The notes below the pieces were generated by a model that was not told the DNA's origin, made no database searches, and saw nothing but the letters and a program-made list of their open reading frames with translations. From positions 1-64,000 of the forward strand of contig NZ_JAJITC010000009.1 of the NCBI RefSeq assembly GCF_020881035.1: a DNA stretch of 64,000 nucleotides, written 5' to 3'. Shown here one piece after another: positions 46,188-56,279 of this stretch. Position numbers and translations under genes: made by a program. How positions within the stretch are numbered: position 1 is the stretch's first letter; each line of letters opens with the position of its first letter. Source of the DNA: Paraburkholderia translucens (lineage in GTDB: Bacteria > Pseudomonadota > Gammaproteobacteria > Burkholderiales > Burkholderiaceae).

Positions 46188-46643
46188 TCTATTTGCCGGT
46201 AATACCTCGCGTATGTCGCCCGGGGTGCGGCTGGCGGCAGAACCACGTCGTTCCGTATCTTGGCGAGCACCGCGCGCGGCTGATATATTCAGCACTCCGG
46301 CATTCGCCCGGTCCGGGTCCGTCCGGTTTCTCCATCTTGAACCATTACAGGGAGGCGCCAAATGTTCGCAATGCAACGCGCGCTCCCTTTCATGGTCTCG
46401 CGACCGTCGGCCCATCCGACACGACCGATGCGACCTTAAAAGCCGCACAGCAGTCGCCGACGCGGAGCCGGTTGCGCAGGCGCACCGCGTTCGTTCCAGA
46501 CAGTCCGCTGTTCCCTTGCCGTTGTATGCCGTCGTTTTTTCCCCGCGCGTTTCTCTTGCGCATTCCGGCATCCGTTGGCTGTCTGCCCTTTTCGCTTCTG
46601 ACTGGAACCTCGGCGCGCCCGCGCGACGCCGGGTCGAAAGTAA
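46188..46643. other. Promoter region of the ABC exporter, no gene seen
   Basis: Long open frames run through this stretch on both strands, but none shows domain character. The 637-codon minus frame covering 46143-48056 is antisense to the exporter and is a composition artefact. The stretch presumably holds the exporter promoter. Confidence 0.5.
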
Positions 46644-48500
46644 ATGGCCAATAGAAAACTCGACTTTCGCGGACAAGCCTTCAAGGATGTCCTCGGCTTC
46701 ACCTTCCGCCACTGGACGCAACAGCCGTGGCGCATCGTCGTGATTGCGGCGCTCGCACTGCTCACCGCGGGCGCGGACATCCTGACGCCGGTCTTCGCCG
46801 GACGTCTCGTCGACGCGATCGCGGCTGGCCCGGCTTCCTCGGCGTCCGTCCGGCATCACGCGCTCGAGGCCTTCGGCGTGCTCGCCGCACTCGGCCTCGC
46901 CGCGACGCTGTTGCGCCAAGGCGTGTACTTCAACATCATCCGTTTCACGCTGAAGATGATGAGCGAGATCGCCGCACGGGCGTTTCATCGCGTGCAGCGC
47001 TTTTCGACCGACTGGCATGCGAACAGCTTCGCCGGTTCGACCGTGCGCAAGATCACGCGCGGCATGTGGGCGCTCGATCTGCTGAACGACACGCTGCTGA
47101 TCGCGCTGCTGCCGTCGCTCGTGATGCTGGTCGGCGCGACTGCGCTGCTCGGCTGGCGCTGGCCGATGATGGGCCTCGTCGTCGGCATCGGCTCGGCGCT
47201 CTACATCGGCGTGACAGTGACGGTGTCGCTCGGCTTCGTGGCGCCATCCGCGCGTCTCGCGAACGCGTGGGACACGCGCATGGGCGGCGCGCTCGCCGAC
47301 GCGGTCAGCTGCAACGGCGTCGTCAAGGCGTTCGGCGCGGAAGCGCGCGAGGAAGCACGTCTCGCCCGCGTGATCGGCAAGTGGCGACAGCGCACGCGCC
47401 GCACATGGGTGCGCGGCACGCTCAACGGTGGCCTTCAGGGCGGCATGCTGGCCGCGATCCAGGCCGCGATTCTCGGCGTGGCGTTGCTGCTGTGGGCGCG
47501 CGGGGAAGCGAGCGTGGGCGACATCACGTTCGCGCTGACCATGTTTTTCATGCTCCAAGGATATCTGCGCGACATCGGCATGCACATCCGCAACCTGCAG
47601 CGCTCGGTCAATGACATGGAGGAACTGGTGTCGCTCGAAAGCCAGCCGCTCGGCATCGAGGATCGGCCCGGCGCCGGCCCCATCTCGATCCGCAACGGCG
47701 AGATCCGCTTCGAGCACGTGTCGTTTCACTATGGCGCGCACAGCCGGCCGCTCTACGACGACTTCTCCGTGCGCATCGCGCCGGGCGAGCGCGTCGGGCT
47801 CGTCGGCCATTCGGGCTCGGGCAAGACGACCTTCATCAAGCTGATTCAGCGTCTTCACGACATTTCGGGCGGCCGGATCACGATCGACGGTCAGGACATT
47901 GCGCAGGTCCAGCAGGCGTCGCTGCGCAGCCAGATCGCGATCGTTCAGCAGGAGCCGGTGCTGTTTCACCGCTCGCTCGCCGAGAACATCGCGTATGGGC
48001 GGCCCGGCGCGAGCCGCGCAGACATCGAGCGGGCTGCGCGGCTCGCGAGCGCACACGACTTCATCGCCGCGCTGCCGAACGGCTATGACACGCTGGTCGG
48101 CGAACGCGGGATCAAGCTATCGGGCGGCGAACGTCAACGTGTCGCGATCGCGCGGGCTTTTCTCGCCGACGCGCCGATCCTGATTCTCGACGAAGCCACG
48201 TCGAGCCTCGACAGCGAAAGCGAAGTGCTGATCCAGCGCGCGATGGAGCGCCTGATGCAGAGCCGCACGACGCTGGTGGTCGCGCATCGGCTCTCGACGG
48301 TACGTGCGCTGGACCGGCTGCTGGTGCTGGACAAGGGCAAGGTAGTCGAGGAAGGCAGTCACGACGCGCTGATCAAACGCGACAACGGCTTGTACCGGCG
48401 GCTGTTCGAGCGCCAGGCGCTGGAGTTGATCAAGGGCCTCGGCGAGCCGGCGGACTTCGCGGCTGACCGCGTCGATGATTCGGACTTGATGGTCGGCTAG
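46644..48500 (+). CDS. ABC exporter, fused membrane and ATPase domains
   Basis: A 618-residue half-transporter of the MsbA/heavy-metal ABC exporter type. Six helices fill residues 25-330. The nucleotide-binding domain (from about 355) has Walker A GLVGHSGSGKTTFIKLIQR, Q-loop AIVQQEPVLFHRSLAENIAYG, signature KLSGGERQRVAIARAF, Walker B ILILDEATSSLD and switch His VVAHRLST. It would act as a homodimer. Substrates in this family range from lipids to peptides; no partner gene suggests one. ATG 46644 (MANRKLDF). It shares domain order and about the same length with the exporter at 52087. Confidence 0.9.
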   Translation: MANRKLDFRGQAFKDVLGFTFRHWTQQPWRIVVIAALALLTAGADILTPVFAGRLVDAIAAGPASSASVRHHALEAFGVLAALGLAATLLRQGVYFNIIRFTLKMMSEIAARAFHRVQRFSTDWHANSFAGSTVRKITRGMWALDLLNDTLLIALLPSLVMLVGATALLGWRWPMMGLVVGIGSALYIGVTVTVSLGFVAPSARLANAWDTRMGGALADAVSCNGVVKAFGAEAREEARLARVIGKWRQRTRRTWVRGTLNGGLQGGMLAAIQAAILGVALLLWARGEASVGDITFALTMFFMLQGYLRDIGMHIRNLQRSVNDMEELVSLESQPLGIEDRPGAGPISIRNGEIRFEHVSFHYGAHSRPLYDDFSVRIAPGERVGLVGHSGSGKTTFIKLIQRLHDISGGRITIDGQDIAQVQQASLRSQIAIVQQEPVLFHRSLAENIAYGRPGASRADIERAARLASAHDFIAALPNGYDTLVGERGIKLSGGERQRVAIARAFLADAPILILDEATSSLDSESEVLIQRAMERLMQSRTTLVVAHRLSTVRALDRLLVLDKGKVVEEGSHDALIKRDNGLYRRLFERQALELIKGLGEPADFAADRVDDSDLMVG

Positions 48501-48584
48501 CGCGACGCAGGGAAGCACGGGCCGCCGCGGCGCGCGGCGCCACGCCTCGCGCGCCATGCCCGCAGAAGTAGAAAGCCCGCCGCG

Positions 48585-49049
48585 CTACACCGCGCCGGCG
48601 GGCAGCCCGATGCCGCGCGCCATGCCCGTCGCGGCAAGCACCATCAGAACCAGCGCCACGGTCTGGATGACGTTGAAGTGGGCGTAGGAGCGCGCCTTCT
48701 TCAGATTCGGCGCCGCGCCGCTACGGATCGACGCGCGCCAGCGCATCAAGCCGAGCATCGTGGGCACCTCGAGGATCAGGATCAGCACCAGCAACCCCAT
48801 CTTCACGTGAAAGAGCGGTTCGTGCAGATAGTAGTCGGCGCCCTTCTCGTAACCGCCGAACACGCGCATCAGGCCGGTCACGACCAGCACCAGCCCTGCG
48901 ATGCCCCAGCGCGTATCGGCACGAAACACCGAACGCAACGCCGCCGGCACCGACGCGCGACGCAGCGACCAGGTGCGTCGGAGGATCGACGCCAGCGCGA
49001 AACCATAAGCAAGCAGATGAAGCGCGGCAAGCAACCAGCGAACCAGCAT
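48585..49049 (-). CDS. DUF2214 family membrane protein
   Basis: A 154-residue inner-membrane protein with four helices. MLVRWLLAALHLLAYGFALA at the start, RADTRWGIAGLVLVVTGLMRVFGGYEKGADYY in the middle and LFHVKMGLLVLILILEVPTM are typical of the DUF2214 family, of unknown function. Conserved His and Lys/Asp within the helices suggest possible cofactor or proton binding. ATG 49049. It is convergent with the exporter at 46644; the next leftward gene begins upstream. Confidence 0.82.
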   Translation of the reverse strand: MLVRWLLAALHLLAYGFALASILRRTWSLRRASVPAALRSVFRADTRWGIAGLVLVVTGLMRVFGGYEKGADYYLHEPLFHVKMGLLVLILILEVPTMLGLMRWRASIRSGAAPNLKKARSYAHFNVIQTVALVLMVLAATGMARGIGLPAGAV

Positions 49050-49197
49050 AGCGACTCCTGCGAAAGACGCGATACGATCGATGAGTGTTCCACTCGCCCG
49101 CCTGCTGGCCGGGCGCCTTTTGCATTATCGGTGAAGCAACGCTCCGGGATGCGCGCATCGGCCACGCGATGTGGCCGATAGCACAAAACGCGCAGCG

Positions 49198-50058
49198 TCA
49201 GAACTGGCGCAACGTCGTGTCGAGCGCGCGGGCGGCAACACGATCGCCTTCGGTCGTCAGCGCGGCGCGGAAAACGGTCTGCCGGTTATGGCCTGCGGCG
49301 GCGGGCGAATCCCACAACAACTCGATCTTCGGACGCAGGCCGAACGCGCTGCGCGCAAGAGAGGGCGTCGCGACCGACCTCATCGGCACCGCTGACGTGC
49401 TGGTCTCGCCCGCCGCGCCGAACACAACCGCGGGCGTGGACGTGGGGGTCGACGTCGAACGCACCTGGGGACCACTCGCCCAACGCACCGACAATTCGCG
49501 CGCATCGTATTGCCCGACCTTGCGCCGCTCGGCCCACACGACGACGGTGCGCGTCAGCGGATCGAGCGACACCGCATAGCGGCCGATCGCAAAACGCCGC
49601 GCCGCGACGTTGGTCCGCCACAATGGTAGCGGCCGGCAGATCCACACGACGATCGCATACAGCGCCGGCGCCGCGAGCAGCCAGCCGTTGGTGGCGGCGA
49701 CCGCCTGCATCGCGCGACGCCCGCCGGCGCTCGCGACGAACGCACCGACCGACCATAGCGCGAACAGCAACCCGAGGAACGCGAACAGGCGCAGAGCCTG
49801 ACGCAGCCATTGCGGCAGCGGATGAAACGGACGCTCGGCGACGGCGCGCGCGCCCGGCAGGAAAATCAGCAGGAACATAAAGACGAGATTGATGCAGGCC
49901 CACGGCGAAGACGCCATCGCGGTCAGCGCGGTGGAGAGGCTCATCTCCGACATCGAGAAAAACCAGCGGACGGCGAGCACGAGACCGATGGCGCGCAACG
50001 TAAAAATCGTTCCAGCGCCGGGCGCGGCGTTCGCACGCGTCTCTTTCGTACTCGCCAA
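49198..50058 (-). CDS. Hypothetical membrane protein
   Basis: A protein of about 286 residues with four to five hydrophobic segments in its first 150 residues (for example IFTLRAIGLVLAVRWFF, NLVFMFLLIFLPGARAVA, LFAFLGLLFALWSVGAFVA), followed by a soluble C-terminal half with beta-rich WRTNVAARRFAIGRYAVSLD and RRKVGQYDARELSVRWASGP. I recognise no family. TTG 50058 is preferred because GGAGG lies 6-7 bases upstream; the frame is open to 50214, but the extra codons read as Arg-rich noise. It lies 148 bp upstream of the DUF2214 gene in the same direction. Confidence 0.6.
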   Translation of the reverse strand: MASTKETRANAAPGAGTIFTLRAIGLVLAVRWFFSMSEMSLSTALTAMASSPWACINLVFMFLLIFLPGARAVAERPFHPLPQWLRQALRLFAFLGLLFALWSVGAFVASAGGRRAMQAVAATNGWLLAAPALYAIVVWICRPLPLWRTNVAARRFAIGRYAVSLDPLTRTVVVWAERRKVGQYDARELSVRWASGPQVRSTSTPTSTPAVVFGAAGETSTSAVPMRSVATPSLARSAFGLRPKIELLWDSPAAAGHNRQTVFRAALTTEGDRVAARALDTTLRQF

Positions 50059-50197
50059 GGCTTCCTCCTGTCGTCGGCGGCGCCGCCCATTTTGCGGCAC
50101 GGCCATTATAGGGATATTACCGAGACTGACTCGTTCGCGCCGCGCGGAATCCCGTACTTTCGGATGGGTGCCGATGAAAAACGCGGCGCGCATGCAA

Positions 50198-50266
50198 CAA
50201 CGCCCCGCTGGCAAAATGCCGACGGGGCGTTGAGCGCAGCAAAGGAAACCTGCGACGGGTTCCTTT
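50198..50266 (-). terminator. Two hairpins downstream of the glycosyltransferase gene
   Basis: CAACGCCCCG (50198-50207) pairs with CGGGGCGTTG (50223-50232), and AAAGGAAACC (50241-50250) pairs with GGGTTCCTTT (50257-50266) with one mismatch. They lie past the leftward stop at 50318 and probably end that transcript. Confidence 0.55.
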
Positions 50267-50317
50267 GGTGCCAGCGTTCTAGTTACTGCGCATCACCTGC
50301 GAAGCGTGAACCGCGCC

Positions 50318-51382
50318 TCAGTTTGCGTTGACTTCACGCAGCACCGTGCGGTGCTTCTGACGCAGCAACTCTTCGTACACAGCGACGTAGTTCTTCGCCA
50401 TGACCTTCGACGAGAAGCGCGCCTCGAACGCCTTGCGCACACCAGCGCGCGGCAGCGTATGCAGTCGCTTCACGGCGGCGACCGCGCTGATTTCGTCTTC
50501 CACGACGAAGCCCGACACGCCGTTTTCGATCACTTCCGGCACCGAACCGCGATTAAACGCGATCACCGGCGTGCCGCAAGCCATCGCTTCGATCATCACG
50601 AGACCGAACGGCTCCGGCCAGTCGATCGGGAACACCAGTGCCTGCGCATTGCCGAGAAACTCGCGCTTCTCAGCTTCGCCGATCTCGCCGATGTACTCGA
50701 CGTGCGGCAACGACATCAGCGGCTTGATGACTTCTTCGTAGTAGGCACGGTCGGCCTTGTCGATCTTGGCGGCGACCTTGAGCTTCATGCCTGCCTGCCC
50801 GGCGATGCGAATCGCCCTGTCGAGCCCCTTCTCCGGCGACACGCGGCCCAGGAATGCGAGGTAGCCGGGCTCGACGTTAGGAATCGGCTTGAGCACGTCT
50901 TCCGGCAGACCGTGATAAACCGTTTGCTGCCAGTTGGCCTGGGCGAGCGGAATGCGCTGGTTGTCCGAAATCGACACGACTGGCACGTCACTGAACGTGT
51001 TGAAGATCGGCTGCAGTTCCGGCAAATCGAGACGGCCATGCATCGTCGTGACGAACGGCACCGGCTGACGCGCGAACAGCGAGAACGGATAGTAGTCGAT
51101 GTGGAAATGCAGCACGTCGAATTCGTCCGCGCGGCGGCGCACTTCTTCGAGCAATAGCATGTGCGGCGCCATCACGTCGCGGATCGTCGGGTCGAGGCGC
51201 AGCGCCTGCGGCCAGAACGCTTCGAGCTTCGCCGAGGTTTGCGAATCACCGCTCGCAAACAGCGTGACGTCGTGGCCCTGCTCGACCAGCGCCTCGGTCA
51301 GGTAGGACACCACGCGTTCCGTACCACCATACAGCTTGGGAGGAACCGCCTCGTGCAACGGAGCGATTTGAGCGATTCGCAT
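50318..51382 (-). CDS. Glycosyltransferase family 4 protein
   Basis: A 354-residue GT-B glycosyltransferase. The acceptor-side domain starts MRIAQIAPLHEAVPPKLYGGTERVV, a pattern of family 4 enzymes, and the donor domain holds GYLAFLGRVSPEKGLDRAI, FPIDWPEPFGLVMIEAMACG and TPVIAFNRGSVPEVIENG, with the glutamates that bind a nucleotide sugar. It is cytoplasmic or membrane-associated. Likely roles are synthesis of a glycolipid or a surface polysaccharide; neighbours do not decide this. ATG 51382 has AGGAG 6 bases upstream. Confidence 0.88.
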   Translation of the reverse strand: MRIAQIAPLHEAVPPKLYGGTERVVSYLTEALVEQGHDVTLFASGDSQTSAKLEAFWPQALRLDPTIRDVMAPHMLLLEEVRRRADEFDVLHFHIDYYPFSLFARQPVPFVTTMHGRLDLPELQPIFNTFSDVPVVSISDNQRIPLAQANWQQTVYHGLPEDVLKPIPNVEPGYLAFLGRVSPEKGLDRAIRIAGQAGMKLKVAAKIDKADRAYYEEVIKPLMSLPHVEYIGEIGEAEKREFLGNAQALVFPIDWPEPFGLVMIEAMACGTPVIAFNRGSVPEVIENGVSGFVVEDEISAVAAVKRLHTLPRAGVRKAFEARFSSKVMAKNYVAVYEELLRQKHRTVLREVNAN

Positions 51383-52086
51383 AATGACGAACTCCTAGTA
51401 AAAATCAGGCAAAAGTACTGCATTTGGAAAAAGCGACTCGCTTGCTCGCCAGGGCAGTCTGGCCGGAGATGCCGGCGCGGGCCTGATTCTTTTGAGAAAT
51501 CCTGCGATGGATCGCTTCGATAAAGAGCCCAGACCGGTGGTGAGCGTCTGCGCATGTGCGAGTAAACGCGCATGCCGCACCTACGTTGACAAACTGTCAG
51601 AAAATTTGCCGGCCCAACGAGCCCGCATTATCGGCGCCCGGATCGTTGCGGCGCCATGGCATTTCAAAGACTTTACGTTGTTACAGACACGAAACACTTT
51701 GCAAACCCTTGTTTTCCGAGACAGTTCTACAGTCTTCACGGGGTTCAGCGAGGCACGACGGTACTGGATTTGGGGACTCTCTCGCACCAACCTTGCCGCC
51801 AGACATTCAGCAATTGCCGCGCCACGGTTGAATGCTGTTTGTAATTTTATCTCGAAATAGGCCGCAACTGGCGTGGATCGCCCGGCTTGCGGTGCGTCGG
51901 GACGACGCATATCGCGGAGGCCCATCGCGAAATCAGTCGCGCCAAAAGCCCGGTTACACAGGGCGCAATCGTCTTTGCATGTTTACAATGCGAAGCATCG
52001 GCTGCACGGAGAGCCATACTTTTCCGTGTGGGACGCGCTTTGCATGCACAACCCGCAACACATCGATCTCTGCTCAATTGGAACAC
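51383..52086. other. Divergent intergenic region
   Basis: This 700-bp stretch separates the divergent glycosyltransferase and ABC exporter genes and holds their promoters. A 13-bp dyad TGACA-AAC-TGTCA lies at 51587-51599 and could bind a regulator. The exporter frame is open back to 51832, but the upstream codons lack membrane or domain character. No separate gene is supported. Confidence 0.5.
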
Positions 52087-53913
52087 TTGACCATCGCCCA
52101 GCGTAACGCCCAGGACGCAAAGCTCGCGAGCTATGCGCATCGGCCGTTGGCGTTTCTCTTCCGCTTTATCCGCCGCCATCCGTTCGGGCATGCGATTGTG
52201 TTGTGCAGTGTATTTGCGGCCGTGGGCTGTGCGCTCGCTTCGCAATATGCGATCAAACATCTGATCGACGTGCTCGCCGCCGGCCGGCATCATCCGGGGC
52301 CGTTGTGGAGCGCGTTCGCGATCCTCGTCGGTCTGATTGCCGCCGACAACCTGTTATGGCGGGTCGGCGGCTGGTTCGCCGCGCACACGTTCGTCGCCGT
52401 GACGGGCGATCTGCGGCGCGATCTGTTCCAGTACCTGAGCGGCCACTCGCCGACCTACTACGCCGAAAAGCAGCCCGGCATGCTGGCGAGCCGGATCACC
52501 GCGACCTCGAACGCCGTCTACACCGCCGAAAACACCACCGCGTGGAACGTGCTTCCGCCCTGCATCGCGGTGCTCGGCGCCATCGTGATGATCATTGCGG
52601 TGAACCCGCTGATGGCCGGCGGCCTGATGCTGTGTTCTGCGATCCTCGCGGTGGTGTTGTACAAGCTCGCGGGCCGCGGCTCCGCGCGCCACCATAATTT
52701 CGCGACCAAGGCGGCATCGGTCGATGGCGAACTCGTCGACGTGATCAGCAACATGGGGCTCGTGCGCGCGTTCGGCATGACGTTGCGCGAGCAGCAGCGC
52801 TTTGCGTCGACGGTCAAGTCGGAAATGGACGCGCGCCAGCAGAGTCTGCTCTACCTCGAAAAATTGCGTCTGCTGCACGCCGTGATCACCGCGCTGCTGT
52901 CGGCCGGCCTGCTCGGCTGGGCGCTGTGGCTATGGGACCAGGGCCGCGCGACCTCGGGCGACATCGTGCTCGTGAGTTCGCTCGGCTTCACGATCCTGCA
53001 CGGCACGCGCGACCTCGCCGTGGCGCTCGTCGATGTCACGCAGCACGTCGCGCGACTCGCGGAAGCCGTGCGCACGCTGCTCGAACCGCACGGCATGCCC
53101 GATCGCGACGACGCGACCGAACTCGTTCCGCAGGGAGGCCGCGTCACGTTCGACAGCGTCACGTTCGCCTATCCGCGCCGCCGGGCGATTCTCGATCACT
53201 TCGACCTGAATATCGAGCCGGGTCAGCGCGTCGGCCTGATCGGCAAGTCGGGGGCCGGCAAATCGACGGTGCTCGCGCTGTTGCAGCGTTTCTACGAAAC
53301 CCAGGGTGGCGCGATCAGGATCGACGGCCAGGACATCGCGACGATCACCCAGGACAGCCTGCGCCACGCGATCGCGCTGGTGCCGCAGGACATCTCGCTG
53401 CTCCACCGCTCGGTGTACGAGAACATCGCGTATGGCCGCCCTGAGGCGAGCCGCGAGGAAGTGCTCGCCGCCGCCCGCGAGGCCCGTTGCGCGGATTTTA
53501 TTGAAGCGATGCCGGACGGCTATGACACGATCGTCGGCGACCGCGGCGTGAAGTTGTCGGGCGGTCAGCGCCAGCGCATCGCGATCGCGCGCGCGATTCT
53601 GAAGAATGCGCCGATCCTGCTGCTCGACGAAGCCACGTCCGCACTCGATAGCGCCTCCGAAGAAGCGATCCAGAAGGCGCTCGACCGGCTGATGGTCGGC
53701 CGCACGGTGATCGCGATCGCACACCGTCTGTCGACGCTGAACAACTTCGACCGGATCATCGTGATGAGCGCCGGCAAGGTCATCGACGACGGCACGCCGG
53801 AAGAACTGCGCCAGCGTCCGGGCCTTTATCGCGACCTGCTCGCGAAGCAGTATGGCAAGGGCCAGACGCTGCATATCGGCGGCAAGAAGGTCGACGAGCA
53901 GCACGTGGCCTGA
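52087..53913 (+). CDS. ABC exporter, fused membrane and ATPase domains
   Basis: A protein of about 608 residues of the MsbA-like lipid/drug exporter group. Six helices (about residues 25-320) are followed by an ATPase domain with Walker A GLIGKSGAGKSTVLALLQR, Q-loop ALVPQDISLLHRSVYENIAYG, signature KLSGGQRQRIAIARAI, Walker B ILLLDEATSALD and switch His AIAHRLST. The start is uncertain: TTG 52087 has a weak GGA upstream, and ATG 51979 is possible, but the protein-like part begins near NAQDAKLASYAHRPLAF. The otsBA genes follow after a shared terminator. Substrate unknown. Confidence 0.88.
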   Translation: MTIAQRNAQDAKLASYAHRPLAFLFRFIRRHPFGHAIVLCSVFAAVGCALASQYAIKHLIDVLAAGRHHPGPLWSAFAILVGLIAADNLLWRVGGWFAAHTFVAVTGDLRRDLFQYLSGHSPTYYAEKQPGMLASRITATSNAVYTAENTTAWNVLPPCIAVLGAIVMIIAVNPLMAGGLMLCSAILAVVLYKLAGRGSARHHNFATKAASVDGELVDVISNMGLVRAFGMTLREQQRFASTVKSEMDARQQSLLYLEKLRLLHAVITALLSAGLLGWALWLWDQGRATSGDIVLVSSLGFTILHGTRDLAVALVDVTQHVARLAEAVRTLLEPHGMPDRDDATELVPQGGRVTFDSVTFAYPRRRAILDHFDLNIEPGQRVGLIGKSGAGKSTVLALLQRFYETQGGAIRIDGQDIATITQDSLRHAIALVPQDISLLHRSVYENIAYGRPEASREEVLAAAREARCADFIEAMPDGYDTIVGDRGVKLSGGQRQRIAIARAILKNAPILLLDEATSALDSASEEAIQKALDRLMVGRTVIAIAHRLSTLNNFDRIIVMSAGKVIDDGTPEELRQRPGLYRDLLAKQYGKGQTLHIGGKKVDEQHVA

Positions 53914-53948
53914 ACGCTCACGGTGTGCGCCCGGTTGCGCATCGCATG

Positions 53949-53977
53949 AAAAGAGCCGCTCCGTGGAGCGGCTTTTC
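53949..53977. terminator. Bidirectional terminator between the exporter and otsA
   Basis: AGCCGCTCC (53954-53962) pairs with GGAGCGGCT (53965-53973), with AAAAG before and CTTTT after, serving the two convergent genes. Confidence 0.8.
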
Positions 53978-53998
53978 GTTGTCGGGCTTGCGGCCGGC

Positions 53999-55477
53999 TC
54001 AGCCGCTCACGCTCTCGCGCGCCGCCCTCTTGCGCGCGGCGCCGGCCGCACCCGTGGCCGCACGCGTCTTCGCGCTTCTATCCCGCTTCGCACCGTCGGC
54101 GTTCTGCAGATCGCGCATGAAGTTATCGCGCCACACCGACACGTTGTTCTCGCGCAGCTGCGCCATCATGTCGCGATAGCGCGCCTGACGCTCGGCGAGC
54201 GGCATGTCGAGCGCCTGCGCGAGCGCCTCGGCCATGCCGTCGATATCGAGCGGATTGACGATCAGCGCGCCATCCAGCTCCTGCGCCGCGCCCGCAAAGC
54301 GCGACAGCACGAGCACGCCGGGATTCTCTGGGTCCTGCGCCGACACGTATTCCTTCGCGACGAGATTCATGCCGTCACGCAGCGGCGTGACATAGCCGAC
54401 GTGCGCGGTACGGAACAGCGCCGCCAGCACCGACCGCTCGTATTGCTTGTGGATGTACAGGATCGGCGTCCAGTCCAGCTCGGCGAAACGTCCGTTGATC
54501 CGCCCCGACTCACCCTCAAGCTGAAGGCGGATGTCCTGATACGCGTGCAGGTCGGCGCGCGTCGGCGGCGCGATCTGCAGGAACGACACCTTGTTGCGCT
54601 GCGCGGCCGCATGCTCGAGCAGGCGCTCGAATGCGCGGAATCGCTCGACCAGCCCCTTCGAATAATCGAGCCGGTCGACGCTCATGATCAGCTTGCGCGA
54701 ATGCAGCGTCGCCTTCATCGTGCGTACCGGCTTGCCGCGCTCCCCCGCTTTCGCGAGCTCGGCGATCTCGTCCGGATAGACGCCGATCGGATAGGCCGAT
54801 GCGCGCAGCGTGCGGCCGAACGCCTGCACGGTGAGCGGCCCGTTCGCCGATGCGCCGACCGAGCCGCCCGCCTCGTTGATGACGTAATCGCAGAAGGCGC
54901 GCAGATCGGGGCCGGTCTGAAAGCCGAGCAGGTCGAACGAACACAGCGCCTCGACGAGCTCGCGATGCGGCGGCACCGTCAGCAGTACCTGCGCGGCTGG
55001 AAACGGAATATGCAGGAAGAAACCGATGCGGTTCTTCACGCCCGCCGAACGCAGCGCCTGCGCGAACGGAATCAGATGATAGTCGTGCACCCAGATCACG
55101 TCGTCTTCGCGCAGGAGCGGCACGAGCTGCTGCGCGAGCCACGCGTTGACGCGGCGGTAACCCTCGAAGTCGTGACGGTCGTAGTGCAGCAGGTCGGACC
55201 GGTAGTGAAACGCGGGCCACAGCGTCGCGTTCGAAAAACCACGGTAATACTGGTCGTAATCGCGACGCATCAGCGGGACGGTCGCGAAGGTCACCGGACC
55301 GCGCTCCTCGACCTTGATCTGCGGCTGGCCGGAGCTGAGCACCTCGCCGCTCCAGCCGAACCACATGCCGCCGGTCTCCTTCAGCGCGTCGTACACGCCA
55401 ACCGCCAGACCGCCCGCCGCCGGGCCGCCCTCCGAAATAGGCGCAACCCGGTTCGAAACAATGATCAGTCGGCTCAT
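53999..55477 (-). CDS. otsA: Trehalose-6-phosphate synthase OtsA
   Basis: A 492-residue GT20 enzyme that makes trehalose-6-phosphate from UDP-glucose and glucose-6-phosphate. The N-loop is LIIVSNRVAPISEGGPAAGG, WFGWSGE follows near residue 40, the catalytic His region is VIWVHDYHLIPFAQALR near 130, IMSVDRLDYSKGLVERFRAF near 270 holds the Arg/Lys phosphate ligands, and LVLSRFAGAAQELDGALIVNP near 375 the donor glutamate. ATG 55477 (MSRLIIVSNR) is the family start. The tail is Ala/Arg-rich. It lies 52 bp after otsB, so both steps of trehalose synthesis are one leftward unit, probably for osmotic and desiccation stress. Confidence 0.95.
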   Translation of the reverse strand: MSRLIIVSNRVAPISEGGPAAGGLAVGVYDALKETGGMWFGWSGEVLSSGQPQIKVEERGPVTFATVPLMRRDYDQYYRGFSNATLWPAFHYRSDLLHYDRHDFEGYRRVNAWLAQQLVPLLREDDVIWVHDYHLIPFAQALRSAGVKNRIGFFLHIPFPAAQVLLTVPPHRELVEALCSFDLLGFQTGPDLRAFCDYVINEAGGSVGASANGPLTVQAFGRTLRASAYPIGVYPDEIAELAKAGERGKPVRTMKATLHSRKLIMSVDRLDYSKGLVERFRAFERLLEHAAAQRNKVSFLQIAPPTRADLHAYQDIRLQLEGESGRINGRFAELDWTPILYIHKQYERSVLAALFRTAHVGYVTPLRDGMNLVAKEYVSAQDPENPGVLVLSRFAGAAQELDGALIVNPLDIDGMAEALAQALDMPLAERQARYRDMMAQLRENNVSVWRDNFMRDLQNADGAKRDRSAKTRAATGAAGAARKRAARESVSG

Positions 55478-55529
55478 GAAGCGCGATTCCCGATGCAGTA
55501 TGTTGTTTTCGTTGAGCGGGGCGCCGGCG

Positions 55530-56279
55530 TCACGCCCCGCGCGCCGCCGCGACAATCGTTTCGAGCCAGTCGAGCAGCGACGACACCGATTCGACGCGCG
55601 TGCGCGCCATCGTTTCGCCCGCCCCGACCTTGATCGACAGGCCGCCGCGCTCGTTGACGACCGCAAAGCCCTTTTCGTCGGTCAGATCGTCGCCGGCGAA
55701 TACCGGTGTGCGTCCCGTGAACGGCAATTCGTCGAGAAACGCACGCGTCGCGCGGCCCTTGTCGACATCTTTCGGCTTGATCTCGTAGACCATCTTGCCC
55801 GGCTGCAGCACGTACGACGCGGGGTAATCGGCGACGAGCCGTTCGGTCGCCGCGCGCGCGACCGGCTCGCGGTCCGGCGCGTTGCGGTAGTGCAGTGCGA
55901 GCGCCGCGCCCTTGATCTCGAGCAGCATGCCCGGGTGTTCGTTGACGACCTGCGCGAGCACCTGCTCCATGCGCAACAGGCGCTGGTCGTGAAAACCGAT
56001 GCGCTGCGTGTCGCCATTCGCATCGCGCCGCTCGGCGCCGTGCAGACCCGCGACCGGCAGATCGGGCATGCCGAGAAAACTGTCGATACTGTCGATACCG
56101 CGCCCCGACACCACCGCGACCGCGCCGTTCGTCAGACTGCGCAGCTCGCGCAGCAGATCGATCACGCGCGGCTGCACCAGCACGCCGTCCGGCGTGGGGG
56201 CGAGTTCGACGAGCGTGCCGTCGAAATCGAAGAAAAATGCCGTCTCGCTCGGAGACAGAACAGCCGGAAGTGCTTGCAT
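55530..56279 (-). CDS. otsB: Trehalose-6-phosphate phosphatase OtsB
   Basis: A 249-residue HAD-superfamily phosphatase that turns trehalose-6-phosphate into trehalose. The nucleophile motif is FFFDFDGTLVELAPTPDG (DxDGT), motif II VVSGRGIDSID, and motifs III/IV KMVYEIKP with Lys and PVFAGDDLTDEKGF. ATG 56279 (MQALPAVLSP) gives the normal length; ATG 56303 is possible. It precedes otsA in transcription order. Confidence 0.94.
   Translation of the reverse strand: MQALPAVLSPSETAFFFDFDGTLVELAPTPDGVLVQPRVIDLLRELRSLTNGAVAVVSGRGIDSIDSFLGMPDLPVAGLHGAERRDANGDTQRIGFHDQRLLRMEQVLAQVVNEHPGMLLEIKGAALALHYRNAPDREPVARAATERLVADYPASYVLQPGKMVYEIKPKDVDKGRATRAFLDELPFTGRTPVFAGDDLTDEKGFAVVNERGGLSIKVGAGETMARTRVESVSSLLDWLETIVAAARGA

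Noticed and set aside
46143..48056. 637-codon open frame on the minus strand
   Set aside because: It is antisense to the ABC exporter and to the tRNA-Val terminator; its Arg/His-rich composition is what a GC-rich gene gives on the opposite strand.
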